The position numbers were made by a program, and so were the translations under genes. A stretch of DNA of 64,000 nucleotides, taken from Peromyscus leucopus (taxonomy: Eukaryota > Chordata > Mammalia > Rodentia > Cricetidae). Positions 52,282-63,660 of this stretch are shown one piece after another. Where the stretch lies: assembly GCF_004664715.2 (NCBI RefSeq), contig NC_051074.1, positions 14,957,178-15,021,177 on the forward strand. Reading direction: 5' to 3'. The first letter of the stretch is position 1. The number at the start of each line of letters is the position of its first letter. Under the pieces are notes generated by a model, which had not been told where the DNA came from, did no database searches, and saw nothing but the letters and a program-made list of their open reading frames with translations.

Positions 52282-53048
52282 TAAACTCTAGCTTTTACAA
52301 TCAAATGTCTCTCTGCTGTTAAAAATCCCAAAGACAACACAATCCAGATTCTCTGTGGAATATCCATTTCTAGGTGACTTATTTTTTATATTACTTTTAC
52401 TGTCTCTTTAAAGACTTTATTTTTTAAAACTGTCTATTTCTTTATATAACTCTATATATTCCTTTTCCTCTCTCTTCCAAGCCTATGTACATTTTTATAC
52501 ACACTCTAAACTGTTTAGGGTTTAGCCCATCTGAATCTGTCTTATTGTGAATCTATTGCATTAAACTGCAGAGTGGTTAGAACAGAAGCAGCAGCCTTGA
52601 TTGTTGACTCTGCCCACCTCAGCTTTTCAACCTGGTGGTGGTACATTTACTGCCAGCTCTGGGAGACATACATACCACCAACTCTTAGAAGCAGTGGGTC
52701 TATACCTCCATTAAAGTAGCATTTAGCCCAGAAACATCTTTTTTTTTTTCATCTATACTAGGAAAAGCTAAATCTCCCATGCACCACACTGCACAGCTTG
52801 GAGATGACACTTTGTATAGTGGCAGGAATCCACCCTGCTGCACTCAAGCCCATATGCCATGAACTCGCCATACTGTAGCTGAAGTCAGCACACCACAGTA
52901 TCTCTGTACCTTGGTGGTTCTATATCTTGACCTGCATGAGACATGAAGTAGAAAGCTGGTTTTGGCTCCATTATTGTATGTTTAGAAGTGCTTTTAAACC
53001 TCTTTTAGGCCTTATGGAAATTGGAAAGCCCCACATTGATAAGCCAAA

Positions 53049-53432
53049 TATAGTTGGAAGTTTCTCTGGGCCTGCCTGGGCCCTGTGGTTAGGATGAATC
53101 TCTGACCCACAGTCCCACAGCCTTTCATAAAATAACCACACAGAGGCTTAATATTAATTATAACTGCTTGGCCATTAGCTCAGGCTTATTACTGACTAAC
53201 TCCTATACTTAATTTAACCCATAATTCTTATTTAGGTTTAGCCACATGGCTTGGTACCTTTTCTCAGTTCTGCCTTGTCATCTTGCTTCCTCTCTGTCTG
53301 GCTGTGACTCCTGTTTCAGCCTTCCTCTTCCCAAAATTCCTTTAGTCTGCTCACCCTGCCTATACTTCCTGCCTGACCACTGGCCAATCAGCATTTTATT
53401 AAACCAGTGTATAAAAGCATTATCCCACAGCA
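53049..53432 (-). repeat. 5' LTR of element B
   Basis: Its terminus next to the leader is TATAG on + where TGTAG is expected, as in element A's right LTR. It shares with the left LTR a ~30-base deletion relative to element A just inside the outer end. Confidence 0.88.
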
Positions 53433-53438
53433 GTCAAC

Positions 53439-53526
53439 ACTTTCTATCTTAGTGACTAAGGCTGGGCAACCTAGATGACAGAACCAAACACCCACAAGTT
53501 TGAGGGTTAAATAAAAAAAAAAAAAT
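53439..53526. other. short unique spacer between element B and the split B1
   Basis: Unique sequence ending in an A-homopolymer at 53513-53525. Confidence 0.5.
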
Positions 53527-53602
53527 GAAAGGAGAATCTACACTTGCCAGGTGGTGGTGGCACATTCCTTTAATCCCAGCACTCAGGAGGCAGAGACAGG
53601 AG

Positions 53603-53958
53603 GATCTCTGTTGCTGGAGAGCTTTTCTCATCAAATGTTTTTTTGTAGTTAAAAATCCCAAAGACAACACAATCCAGATTCTCTGTGTAATATTTCTCTT
53701 TACGTGGCTTTTTTTTATATTAATTTATCTTTTAAGCCTACGTATCTTTTACACACATTGTAAACGATTTTATCTGAATCAGTCTTTTTGTGAGCCTATT
53801 GGTTTAAACTGTAGTATTCTAAGACTGAAACTGTGCTGTGGCTGCTGGCTCTGCCCACTTTAGCTTTCTAACATGGCGTTTTCCGCCAGTTTTGTGAGCC
53901 ATCAAGTCTCAGAAATAGTGGGTCTACGCTTTTATCAAAGTAGCGTGTAGCCCAGAAA

Positions 53959-54006
<48 letters not shown>

Positions 54007-54762
54007 GTTTTTCGAGACAAGGTTTCTCTGTGTAGCTTTGCGCCTTTCCTGGAGCTCACTTGGTAGCCCAGGCTGGCCTCGAACTCACAGAGATGCGCCT
54101 GCCTCTGCCTCCCGAGTGCTGGGATTAAAGGCGCGCGCCACCAACGCCGGCTCTTTTTTTTTTTTTTAAATACTAGTAAAGAGTAAATCTACCACACAGC
54201 GTAATGTGCCACTGGCAGACTCCTCATTACCACCATACTGTTGGTCAAACGCACACGCCAGGAACCCGCCAGTAGTTCAAACCCGCGTTTTGTGGCGTCT
54301 AGCTGCCCATATGAGACATGAAGCAGGAACCTGGTTTTGGCTCTGTTTAGAATTGGTTATTAAATATTATCAGGTTTAAGGTGGAAACTCAAGCCTTTGG
54401 GCACCATTTGTTGCTAGAGAGCTTTTCTCCAGGTTCCACCAAGCCCCGTAGTTCCACAATTCATGTATAAAATAATCACTCAGACACTTATATTACTTAT
54501 AAACTGTATGGCCATGGCAGGCTTCTCGCTAACTGTTTTTATAGCTTAAATTAATCCATTTCCATAAATCTATACTTTGCCACATGGCTTGTGGCTTACC
54601 GGAGTCTTCACATGGTGCTTGTCATGGCAGCGGCTGGCAGTGTCTCTCCCCCCTTCTTCCTGTTTCCCCAATTCTCCTCTCTTCTTGTCCCACCTATACT
54701 TCCTGCCTGGTCACTGGCCATCAGTGTTTTATTTATATAGAGTGATATCCACAGCATATCTC
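53603..54762 (-). mobile_element. element C: internally deleted LTR retrotransposon nested in a B1
   Basis: The element is 53609-54756, with GATCTC (53603-53608) and TATCTC (54757-54762) as 5-of-6 duplications. The right LTR, 54409-54756 (348 bp), is the 5' LTR on the - strand. The other LTR survives only as its outermost ~20 bases (53609-53628, TGTTGCTGGAGAGC versus TGTTGCTAGAGAGC). Internal sequence similar to elements A and B (53629-54408) follows directly, so most of the 3' LTR, its polypurine tract and part of the interior are gone. A B1 lies inside. No coding frame. Confidence 0.85.
53961..54153 (-). repeat. B1 SINE inside element C, antisense, with a long T-tract
   Basis: T-homopolymer 53961-54005, then 'ggtttttcgagacaaggttt' to 'gcgcgcgccaccaacgccgg'. 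Nearly canonical and young. It is the third layer of nesting (B1 in element C in B1). Confidence 0.93.
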
Positions 54763-54846
54763 TGTGAGTTCAAGGCCAGACTAGTCTGCAGAGCAAGTTC
54801 CAGGACAGGCTCCAAAGCTACAGAGAAACTCTGGCTCGAAAAACTA

Positions 54847-55015
54847 AAAAGAAGAAGAAGGAGGAGGAGGAAGAGGAGGGGCAGGAGGAGGAGGAGGAGG
54901 AAGAGGAGGAGGAGGAGGAGGAGGAGGAGGAGGAGGAGGAGGAGGAGGAGAAGAAGAAGAAGAAGAAGAAGAAGAAGAAGAAGAAGAAGAAGAAGAAGAA
55001 GAAGAAGGAGAAGAA
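54847..55015. repeat. (GAA/GGA)n polypurine tract in a B1 tail
   Basis: About 170 bases of AAG/GAG/GGA triplets, one C near 54881 being almost the only pyrimidine. A 153-codon frame over it ends in a long Arg string and is not a gene. Confidence 0.96.
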
Positions 55016-55034
55016 GAAAGGAGAATCTACACTT

Positions 55035-55165
55035 TTAGATCCTGAAAAAGAAACTGAAATTTGCCCAAATGAGTTTCAAAATTGTTTTGTCCTGGTAACT
55101 TCCTTTGACATTCATTTATTCCTTAATGCCAGTAACTTTTTTTTTATGATAGTTCAGTCATTATA
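55035..55165. other. unique sequence
   Basis: It continues the pre-insertion target from 53526. Nothing recognised. Confidence 0.4.
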
Positions 55166-55167
55166 GA

Positions 55168-55168
55168 C

Positions 55169-55202
<34 letters not shown>

Positions 55203-55345
55203 GAGACATGGTTTCTCTATGTAGTTTTGGTACCTGTCCTGAAACTCGCTCTGCAGACCAGGCTGGCCTCAAACTCACAGCGATCTGCCTGCCTCTGCCT
55301 CCTGAGTGCTGGGGTTAAAGGCATGTGCCACCACCGTGGCTTGGT
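55168..55345 (-). repeat. (ATT)n plus B1 SINE, antisense
   Basis: About eleven ATT triplets (55171-55203), then the B1 from 'gagacatggtttctctatgt' to 'gcatgtgccaccaccgtggc'. Confidence 0.9.
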
Positions 55346-55659
55346 TATTTTTAATACATAATTAGGACATAGAAGTATCTTTAGTTTCAAATGTTTGTAA
55401 ATAGAAATAGTGATCAAGGATGAATCATGTCTAGAGGTGTATTAAATTTTAATCTCAATCATTTAGGTATGTGGCTTAATTTATATAAGGACATGCTATT
55501 AGACACTGTAGCAGAATAAGATTTTTTTAAGACTGAGAAAGAAACAGGGTATTTTGCATTTAAGAGGGATATGAGTCTTTTGGCAATGAGAAGACAGACT
55601 AAAATAATTTTAGGATGACTAGGGTAGGTATATAATTTTAACTAGTATAAAGGGATTTT
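55346..55659. other. unassigned AT-rich sequence
   Basis: No gene or repeat recognised. Confidence 0.4.
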
Positions 55660-55663
55660 GAGT

Positions 55664-55813
55664 TTTGTGATGGTCTAAATGAAATGTCTTCCATAGTCTA
55701 AAATATTTAAACACTTGGTCCACAAGCGATGATGCTGTTTGGGGATGATTAGGAGGCATGGCCTTGATGGAGGTAGACTTTATAAGATAAGACCTTCCTT
55801 TAATCCTACTTCT

Positions 55814-55883
<70 letters not shown>

Positions 55884-56070
55884 GTCATTCAAGATGTAAG
55901 CTTTCAGCTTTCTGTTCCAGCCACCATGCCTGCCTGCTGCCATGCTTCTGCATTATCATCATGAAGGACTCTTATCTTCCTAGATCCATAAACCCAAATA
56001 AACCCTTTCTTCTATAAATTGTCTTTGGCATGGTGTTTTGTCACAGCATCAGAAAAGTGACTAATGCAAG
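55664..56070 (+). mobile_element. MaLR-type LTR with internal (TC)n expansion
   Basis: 'gtgatggtctaaatgaaatg', 'aaacacttggtccacaagcg', 'ggatgattaggaggcatggc', '(a)taaaccctttcttctataa' and 'gtcacagcatcagaaaagtg(actaatgca)' follow the MLT/MST/MT LTR order (ERVL-MaLR). The (TC)n block sits where these LTRs carry a short 'ctctctct'. No internal region follows. Confidence 0.75.
55815..55880. repeat. (TC)n microsatellite inside the MaLR LTR
   Basis: About 33 TC units. Confidence 0.95.
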
Positions 56071-59000
56071 ATTAATATCAAATAACACACACACACACAC
56101 AGAGGCTGTCAAAATCTCTGGTCATTATTCTACAAATATAGTTTTGCAACCAACCACTTATATAGCTATTGTTTTTAAGTGTTCAGACACACCTAAACAG
56201 CTAAATACTACCTTTAAATTGGTTTATTTATTAAAATATTCTCGGGGATATTTGTTCATACTGTGAAACCCAAGTTTGCATTTTCATTTATTAAATAAAA
56301 TTAAGCTAGGGTCAGGAAACTCAGTTAACAACTAGTTAACAGAAAGTAATCCTAGAGCCTCAGAAGGCATCTGGGAGCAATAGAGAGACACAGGAAGTAG
56401 TAGAGTAGTGTTTAGAGTGGTGCAGATTTTTCTGGTTTGGCAAGGCAGAAGCACTTGGTCTTTAGGGATGCCGGCAAGGAGAGAGGGTAAGCTAGCTGTT
56501 ACTCAGCCTCTCTGAACTCACAGGTTTTCACCCCAGCCTTGGAATCTCAAGTTTTACTCATAAACAGAACTATAGAGATTCAGTTAAAGCTTTAGTGGCA
56601 GCGATGGGGCCGATGCCTGCAGGAACAGCATTCCTACCAGGCTGCAGCCTATGTGGCCAGGCTGATGCCAGAGAAGCAGCCATTTAACTTCAGAGTTGCA
56701 ATTGCTGGCTGAAATAACAATAGATTATGGCACAGCCACTGTACCACAGTTAAAACATCACAGTTACAAAAAAGTGAAACTAAAGAACTGATAAAAAGTA
56801 ACCCCTGCGCTCTTAAACTGAATGCCTTGTCCTTTCCTTCATATAGAAGATTTATTATAAACAACTTTTTTTCAGTTCACTAAAAGGGCACAGAATCCTT
56901 GCCTATGATGTCCATTCCTATGAATGCCTGTGGCACATCCCACGTCTAGGTCAGCTCATTCATCCCAAAGGACTCTTCTCATTTCAACTCTTTGTATTTT
57001 ATGTGTTAGCCTTAGAGCGTACCACAAATCTCAAGTTATTATAACTGAACATCTAGCTTTTGAAAACAGTATTGTAATTCTGTAGATCATAAACAATTTT
57101 ATGTATAGATTTTTTTGTTTAGACTAACAATATAGAAACTTTATTTTAGGCTATCCATGATGCCCCCAGACTTCTGGGCATTCATTGGAGCATACATGTT
57201 AATCTCTGTCTTATTTTTAAAGAAATAATGCTGGAAACAGGACCTCACACAACAAGAAGCTGATGTTTCTAGGTGTCTCTGGCAGCCAGTGAATAAGGGC
57301 TTGTCCTGAATGGCACTACAAGGTCTGTCATCCCATGAGCTGGACATACAATGTTTTATGCTGAAAGAACCATCAACGTAGAGGATTGCTGACTTATATA
57401 TGACTGAATTTAAAGTAGATGACATTATAAAAGTCTCATGGGCACTATATTTGGAGGAAATGAAAAAGTAGCATAGGAATCCAGCTACTACAATGGCATG
57501 TGTAGAGAGGCTTCAACCGCTTTATGCTAAGTGCCACATTTGAGGTTGCTGGAGGCTCCTGTGTGGTCCATTTAAGAGCTTCATGTTAGTGGACTTATAG
57601 CCGCAAATTAATTGTGTAAACTTAATCTTCCAAGTGAAATTCAACTGAAGAGGGCACTTATGTCAAACTTCTCTTCTTCCTTGAGTTTAAATTCTCCTAA
57701 GGGGGTTGTGATTGTGAAAAATCTTATCCTAACAGTGTTGGTACATGTAGACTTGATTCTAGTTCATTGGAGAAAACAATTGATTATAGGAAACATGAAT
57801 GGGGAACTGGCTGGTTCTGAGCTAGGGAACAGTTCTACAGGAGAGGAATGTCTTTAACAAGTTGAGTATCAAATATTTCTTTGTTACTAAGTGCCTTAAC
57901 CAAAGTAGTATTACAATTTGCTGTGATTTTAAACCTGTTCTGCATCTTAGCACAAGGACTCTTTCCTAGCTCTGTGGGCTTTGTCTGTGCAGCTAATATG
58001 CTTTGTATTGGACAAAAGCATCACATTTTATCAATTGTGCTTTGAGACTGTAACACATACATACAAAGATGGATTTACATGTGTCCTATTTATCAGACAG
58101 ACTCTCCAAAGCAGCCCTAGAAATGTCAGCAGACCTCCTGGAGGCAGGAAGTGAGGCTCATTTTAATTTCAAAATAAATTAATTCTGAATGAAATCAAAC
58201 CTATTCTCACATTCATTAGGGCAACCTGGTCTGAGTGAAAAATTGTAGATTTTTAATAAGGACATTTCCATTGGTTTCCTTTCAGTCCCACAAACTCATA
58301 AATCAATTCCTGTCTGTCAGCCATTATGAATTTATCAGTTCTTATGAGTAGATATGACAGCAAACTGTTATTAAAATCTACAAGACTATATATATCTCTG
58401 TTAGTGAGTGAAACAATCTTGGCCTCTATGACACTTCTTTGTATCCTAGAGTTTATTTATTCCAGCATGCTTAAATGATCCTCAGTAACAGAAGAGACTA
58501 CATACACATCAGCAGAAATAGTGAAATTGGGAGTATGTATTATTTGAAGATACTAGAATAAAAATAATTTGAAATGAAATTTACAAAGCAAGGCACACAA
58601 AATATTGTATGCAAATATTCTTAGAAATAAAAATATATTCATGTTAATTTTTTATAGTAGAAACCAATAACTATTATTAATTTTGAACATCATTCTTCTG
58701 ATCATTAACACTTTTGCAGAAACAGAGTAAACATTAATTTATGGATAAGAAAACGTGGGAAATGCCACATCCACGACTTTATGCATACCCTGAAGTCTCA
58801 GCAGACTAATTAGGAAGATCACATTTTATGGAATGATCTTGCTTCTTACTTTCTTGGTCTCTCATGACTGTATAAAATTTAAATACAGGGAGTATGTCTC
58901 CAGCTGAGAGAACAGAGAAGGAAATGCTAAGCAGCGCTACAGGCAGACTAATAATGGGAATGCTTTGGCTCTGTAATTTTTGTACCAACAAAAGCCCTTT

Positions 59001-60043
59001 GACATGGTCACAGGGAAAAAGCTGCGGTAATCTGGTAAGTAAGATATTTGAATCTTACAGAATTTGTGGGGCTCTTCTGAACAGTCATTTTTTTTTCAGG
59101 CAAGCTGAATACATGCAAGACACAGTCAATAGTACTAATTGGTGCCCATCATTTCTTCTTGCCAGTCATGGAGCTCTGTAATTGAAATGCTCAGGAACAG
59201 TTTTCTCCCCAAATTCTAATGATGCCCTTTATAATTTTCTCTTTAATGCAGTTCCTGAACTTTAAAAGGTTGTTCACTGCCAAATGTCAGTTCATTGTGA
59301 AGGGCTGTATCGAAAACCCAGTGCTCTAAAAAAAAAAAAAAAGAACGCAATGTTCATTCTGCCTGTGCAAAATCATGTTGTCCGATCATATGCTCAAATG
59401 GCTCATTTATTCTCCCTCATTAAAAGAAAAATACTAGTGAAAGATCACTTAAGTTTAACAATTTGTGTTCTAATTTTTGAAACTGTGCCCATACAAGATA
59501 TCTAAAAATTCTAAAAATAATATTTTTAAAGAATAAGTTTAGTAAATTTATTAAATTGTACAAAACTGTTAAAAGCAATACTGTGTTATATATTACAATA
59601 TGTTAATTTCTTAAGAGTTTCATATAATGTATTTTGATCATACTTACCCACTATTTTTTCCACAGTACCTCTCAGGTTATCTTTTTTTTAAATGACCAAT
59701 CAATTCCAGTTTATGCTGTGGATATACTCCGAGGTGTGAGACTGCCCATTGGAGTACAGCAGACCTACCAGGAACACAGCTCTAAAGAAAAGACTCTTCT
59801 TTCTCTGGCACTCAGATATTCATGGGTACAATAGTGGCGTTTACATTGTATTGCTTCAACTAGAAATTTCTAATAAATAATTGTAAATATAGCCTATGCC
59901 ACAAAAGTTCATGGATAAAATTCACTCCCATTTACCATTCGATTTTGCATCTTATTGGAGAGCAATTTCTTCTTTTCCCATATGTTGTTTAATTGAAGAT
60001 CCCTTTGTCACTTTTCTGGTATTATTTCATCTGGTTGTGTGAA
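56071..60043. other. long, mostly non-repetitive sequence
   Basis: About 4 kb without recognised SINE or L1. A short (CA)n is at 56085-56101 and an A-run at 59329-59342. 56320-56840 has a mixed, GC-richer texture and might be an unrecognised LTR-like repeat. Open frames of up to 95 codons have no known domain. 57120-58400 is of higher complexity and could include conserved non-coding DNA. Confidence 0.4.
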
Positions 60044-60230
60044 CCATAAATTCTTTTTTTTTTTTTTTTTTGGTTTTTCGAGACAGGGTTTCTCTGTGTA
60101 GCTTTGCGCCTTTCCTGGGACTCACTTGGTAGCCCAGGCTGGCCTCGAACTCACAGAGATCCACCTGGCTCTGCCTCCCGAGTGCTGGGATTAAAGGCGT
60201 GCGCCACCAACGCCCGGCCCATAAATTCTT
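60044..60230 (-). repeat. young B1 SINE, antisense, with 12-bp duplications
   Basis: The B1 body 60056-60218 is nearly canonical. CCATAAATTCTT is exact at 60044-60055 and 60219-60230. The 70-codon antisense frame here is B1 sequence. Confidence 0.96.
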
Positions 60231-61053
60231 AAGATACACAAGATACTAATCTAATTTTAATTTAGTGAAAATAAAAGACCTTCCGAATATTTCAGAATAA
60301 CTTATTTTTATTACTTTGGTATCTTAAAATTTGATGGCAATGTACATCTCATTTTATACTGAGAAAATGTAGATTAAGTTTGAGTGGAGACCCACGCACA
60401 TGCACACATACACATCACATCTAAATGCTCATTAATGTCATTAAATTTAGAGAATCTAAATTAATAACAATTTTTATTTATCATATTATGAACTTTACTG
60501 TATTGTTTTCTATTTATACCTATTTAATTCTAGTCTCCGTAAACTTCTATAAACATGTGTTATTCATTTCTTGGGATTCACAGTTTTGAGAGAATAATAA
60601 TTTAAATTTGCCTTTGTTATGGAGCAAAGTCAGAGTTATTTACAAGCAAAGTATTCTGATGAGGAAAGATGGTTACTAGCTATGTCTTAAAATAAGTCTA
60701 AATATCATAGCTGTCTGTCTGACCTGACAACACACTAATTAAAGAAATACTACACATTTGGTATGTTGGCAGCCTGGATGTTAAATTGGGTGCATATAAA
60801 AGAGAGTAATTGCTTTCATAGTCCTTCAAATGTCCACAGTGGTTGTGGTTGAGTACTAAGGGTACATTGAGAACAAGGTCCAGAAGTATAAGCTCCATCT
60901 CTCATAAGAGTAGAATGCCTATGAAGCAGATATAATTAACAAGTAATCTCAGTACTTAATGTAGGACATGCAACTTAAATATTTGAGTAGCTATATAACC
61001 AAGGTAATAAAGGAAAATAATAGCAACTTAAATCTCATTTCCTAGGTTCAGGG

Positions 61054-61109
<56 letters not shown>

Positions 61110-62267
61110 TTTACTAAAATCAATTGTCATAAAATGGAAGGAAAAGAGACATCTTGAACCTGAAATCTGGAGACGCTGGAGACATTAACCATATCAGGAT
61201 TTCAATGGTGCTTCAGTCACCTCGGATTCCATGAAAGTGCTTGTTGGACTCCAGAACGGTGATGCTATACCTTAGGGTATAGCTAGGAAGAAAGCCTCTG
61301 TCTGAATACAGACTGCTCTGTGGAAAACTTTTGCTAGCTTAGCTTATAGTACCCTTTATAATGTGGTTTTTGTCAACTACAGTGTGTGCTACATTGCTTT
61401 CACTGTGGCATCTTGGAGTGAAGAAAAGCAGCAGTTGTAAGTGGTAAGTTTCCATGTTGAGTAAATTGATGGCACTAACTTTACCTCTTAGATGACAGAA
61501 TCAGATGCAGTGAGACACTTGAGAAAATTCTTTTAGCTTTTTCCTGCTTGCTCAGAGGAGGAGGAACATGCTCACTTCAGCTTAATACACACTAATGGGC
61601 ATGTACTCTGCTGTAGTCAGTGTTGGCACCAAGAATCACACAAAACTGACTTATTGTCTAGAAAAACATTGCCCTGCTCTAGAACATTGTCTGGAAATCC
61701 TTCTGGACTCTTACCTGCTCCCCAACCAATAAGGACGAGCCCTAAAAACAGTTTTAACAAAAGAGCATTCCTTAAAAGTCACACCAAATAGCAAACTATT
61801 AGACATTTCAACATATATATTTCTTCCTCTCATCATTTCTTTCTATAATTCTCACTTCATAAATAAAATTGCACAGGGTTTTTCTCTTCTAAATTCAGAG
61901 GCAATGAAAATTATGGAATTCAACAGCCTTCCCCAAAGCCTTTACCAGGTGTGGGAGAAAGAGCACAGGCCCCTGGAATTTATTGACTCAAGAACTGCAG
62001 CAGACCACTGTTATTTAAAGGTGGCCTCAGCACCTCCACCTTATGTAATTTCACTTATCTGGATGACTTTGGAAAAGTCACTTAAATGTGTAGCACTTCA
62101 ATCAACTCACCTGTCAAATGACATTAATATCTTTCTTTTAGAAGGACAAGATATAACTTATTAATGATATACATAAGACAATGCATATTTTAATTTCATA
62201 ACTGAGAGGCTTTTACATGCAATATAGCTCACAGATACTAAAGATTTATAATATCAAGCCATGCATA
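60231..62267. other. unassigned sequence with a (GT)n tract
   Basis: No gene or confident dispersed repeat. The microsatellite is listed separately. Confidence 0.45.
61056..61108. repeat. (GT)n microsatellite
   Basis: About 25 GT units with one TATG interruption near the right end. Confidence 0.95.
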
Positions 62268-62602
62268 AGGCTACAGAGATGACTAGGTGTCTAAAGCAAG
62301 TGTGAGGTCCTGATCTCAGGACTCAGGTAAAGACAGACATGTGGTGCAAACCTAGAATACCATTGTTTTCACTCCTAATGGGATCTGGAATTGGAGTCAG
62401 AAGAGTGAATCAAGGCTCATAGGTTAATTAGCCTGACATATACAGTAGTAAAGGAGAGACCCTGTCTCAAATAATGTGGAAGCTAGGGATAGATACCTAA
62501 CGTCCTCTTCTCCACACATGTGCTGAGGCATGCATGTAACTGTACTCACACATGGATTTGCACAGCTAGACACACACACACCACCACCACCACTACCACC
62601 AC
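62268..62602 (+). repeat. B4-type SINE, sense, with (CA)n and (CCA)n tail
   Basis: 'ggctacagagatgactaggt', 'gtgaggtcctgatctcagga', 'gagaccctgtctcaaataat' and 'ccacacatgtgctgaggcat' follow the B4 (ID-plus-B1) sense order. The tail carries (CA)n and (CCA)n units at 62571-62602. Old. Confidence 0.75.
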
Positions 62603-63464
62603 AAAAGGAAATAATGGAATGGGAATTCTGAGTGACCATAAAATGGCACCTAAATGAAGTTACTGTTTTTAATAGATTTAATAATTAAAATTATATTTAT
62701 TCATATTTTGAAACCAGTATTTTTGTTAAGTTATGTGATCAGTCACCTACTCTCTTTGGGAAAGTGCTTTTGAAATCTCTTGTATAGAAAATGTATAACA
62801 TTTTCAATTTTTATTAAGAGCTGATTCTTCACAGGTCTCTGGAATTGAGACTAGGGACAGTACAATACTATTGGCAAAGTGTGTCATTAAGCAATAGAAA
62901 TAACCCCTGAAAATGGAATAGTCTATCAAAGAATGTCATGTCAAATCATCATGCTGTATTTGGAAATGAAAGCTGAAGGAAGGCCAAAGTATTCGATTCC
63001 AAACTTAAGAAATATCTTTATCAGTGAGTTTAATTAAAATGTCAGAGTAGCTATTATCTGAAAAGACTAATGCCACTATTGTAATAAACATATCAGGGGT
63101 AGTTATTTGCCATATCAAAGGGTATTAACATGACTTGAAGTTAATTTCTATGGGCTTATTTAACAAAATAAAGGATCTGAACAAATCTATACTTCCTACA
63201 TTGTTTAAATGATTGTTCCTGACTACACTTGGATATGTTTCTACAAGAAAATGTATATAGTTTATAAATAAGCTCACTGTTTTTCTTCACAAAGAGAGAA
63301 TATATTTATTAAGAAAATCTAAATGCAGGTGTAGGACACAATTGATAACATTAAAAGAAAAAATAGAATTTGTTGCATTTGTATTTCTATATGGCATTAA
63401 AAACAAAACACCAAAAAAAAAAAGAAAGAAAGAAAGAAATTATACACAAGCAAAAATCTTCCCA
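62603..63464. other. unassigned AT-rich sequence
   Basis: Nothing recognised. An A-rich (AAAG)n patch lies at 63408-63440. Confidence 0.45.
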
Positions 63465-63660
63465 AAATGGACAGGGGAGATACGTCAGTGGATAAAACAT
63501 TTGTCATACAGGAGCAAGGACCACACTTTGAATATCCAGAACTCACACAGTGTCAGAAGGGGTAGCATACACATCTGTAATTGCAGTACTCCTAAGGCAA
63601 GATGAGTTCACACCCCTATTTACACACATACACGCTCTGAGAGAGATACTAACAAATAAA
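63465..63660 (+). repeat. old B4/ID-like SINE, sense
   Basis: 'gacaggggagatacgtcagt', 'acatctgtaattgcagtact' and 'ttacacacatacacgctctg' keep the order head, B1-like middle and CA-rich end. Strongly diverged. Confidence 0.6.

Larger units (their letters stand above)
50286..53438 (-). mobile_element. element B: non-autonomous ERVK-like LTR retrotransposon
   Basis: The element is 50292-53432 on the - strand. The flanking six bases GCTAAC (50286-50291) and GTCAAC (53433-53438) agree at only four positions, so the duplication is weak. LTRs: 53049-53432 (5') and 50292-50670 (3'). A - strand polypurine tract (complement of 50671-50684) precedes the 3' LTR. The primer-site region (complement of 53028-53048) keeps the AATGTGGGGC half of a tRNA-Lys1,2-like site. 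The internal region matches element A throughout (for example 'actatctagtcttcaactac' in both). No coding frame is seen; an antisense 99-codon frame (50978-51277) has no domain. Confidence 0.85.
53527..55034 (+). repeat. B1 SINE split by element C, with exact 19-bp duplications
   Basis: The left half is 53546-53608, the right half 54757-54846, and together they form one ordinary + strand B1. GAAAGGAGAATCTACACTT occurs exactly at 53527-53545 and 55016-55034, the B1's own target duplication. The tail has become a long purine tract (54847-55015). Confidence 0.93.

Noticed and set aside
35022..54762. Coding endogenous retrovirus in elements A, B or C
   Set aside because: No gag, protease, pol or env motif is seen in any frame; the interiors are non-coding.
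54577..55038. 153-codon open frame with a long poly-Arg end
   Set aside because: The Arg string is the (GAA/GGA)n tract of a B1 tail, and the front part is LTR and B1 sequence.
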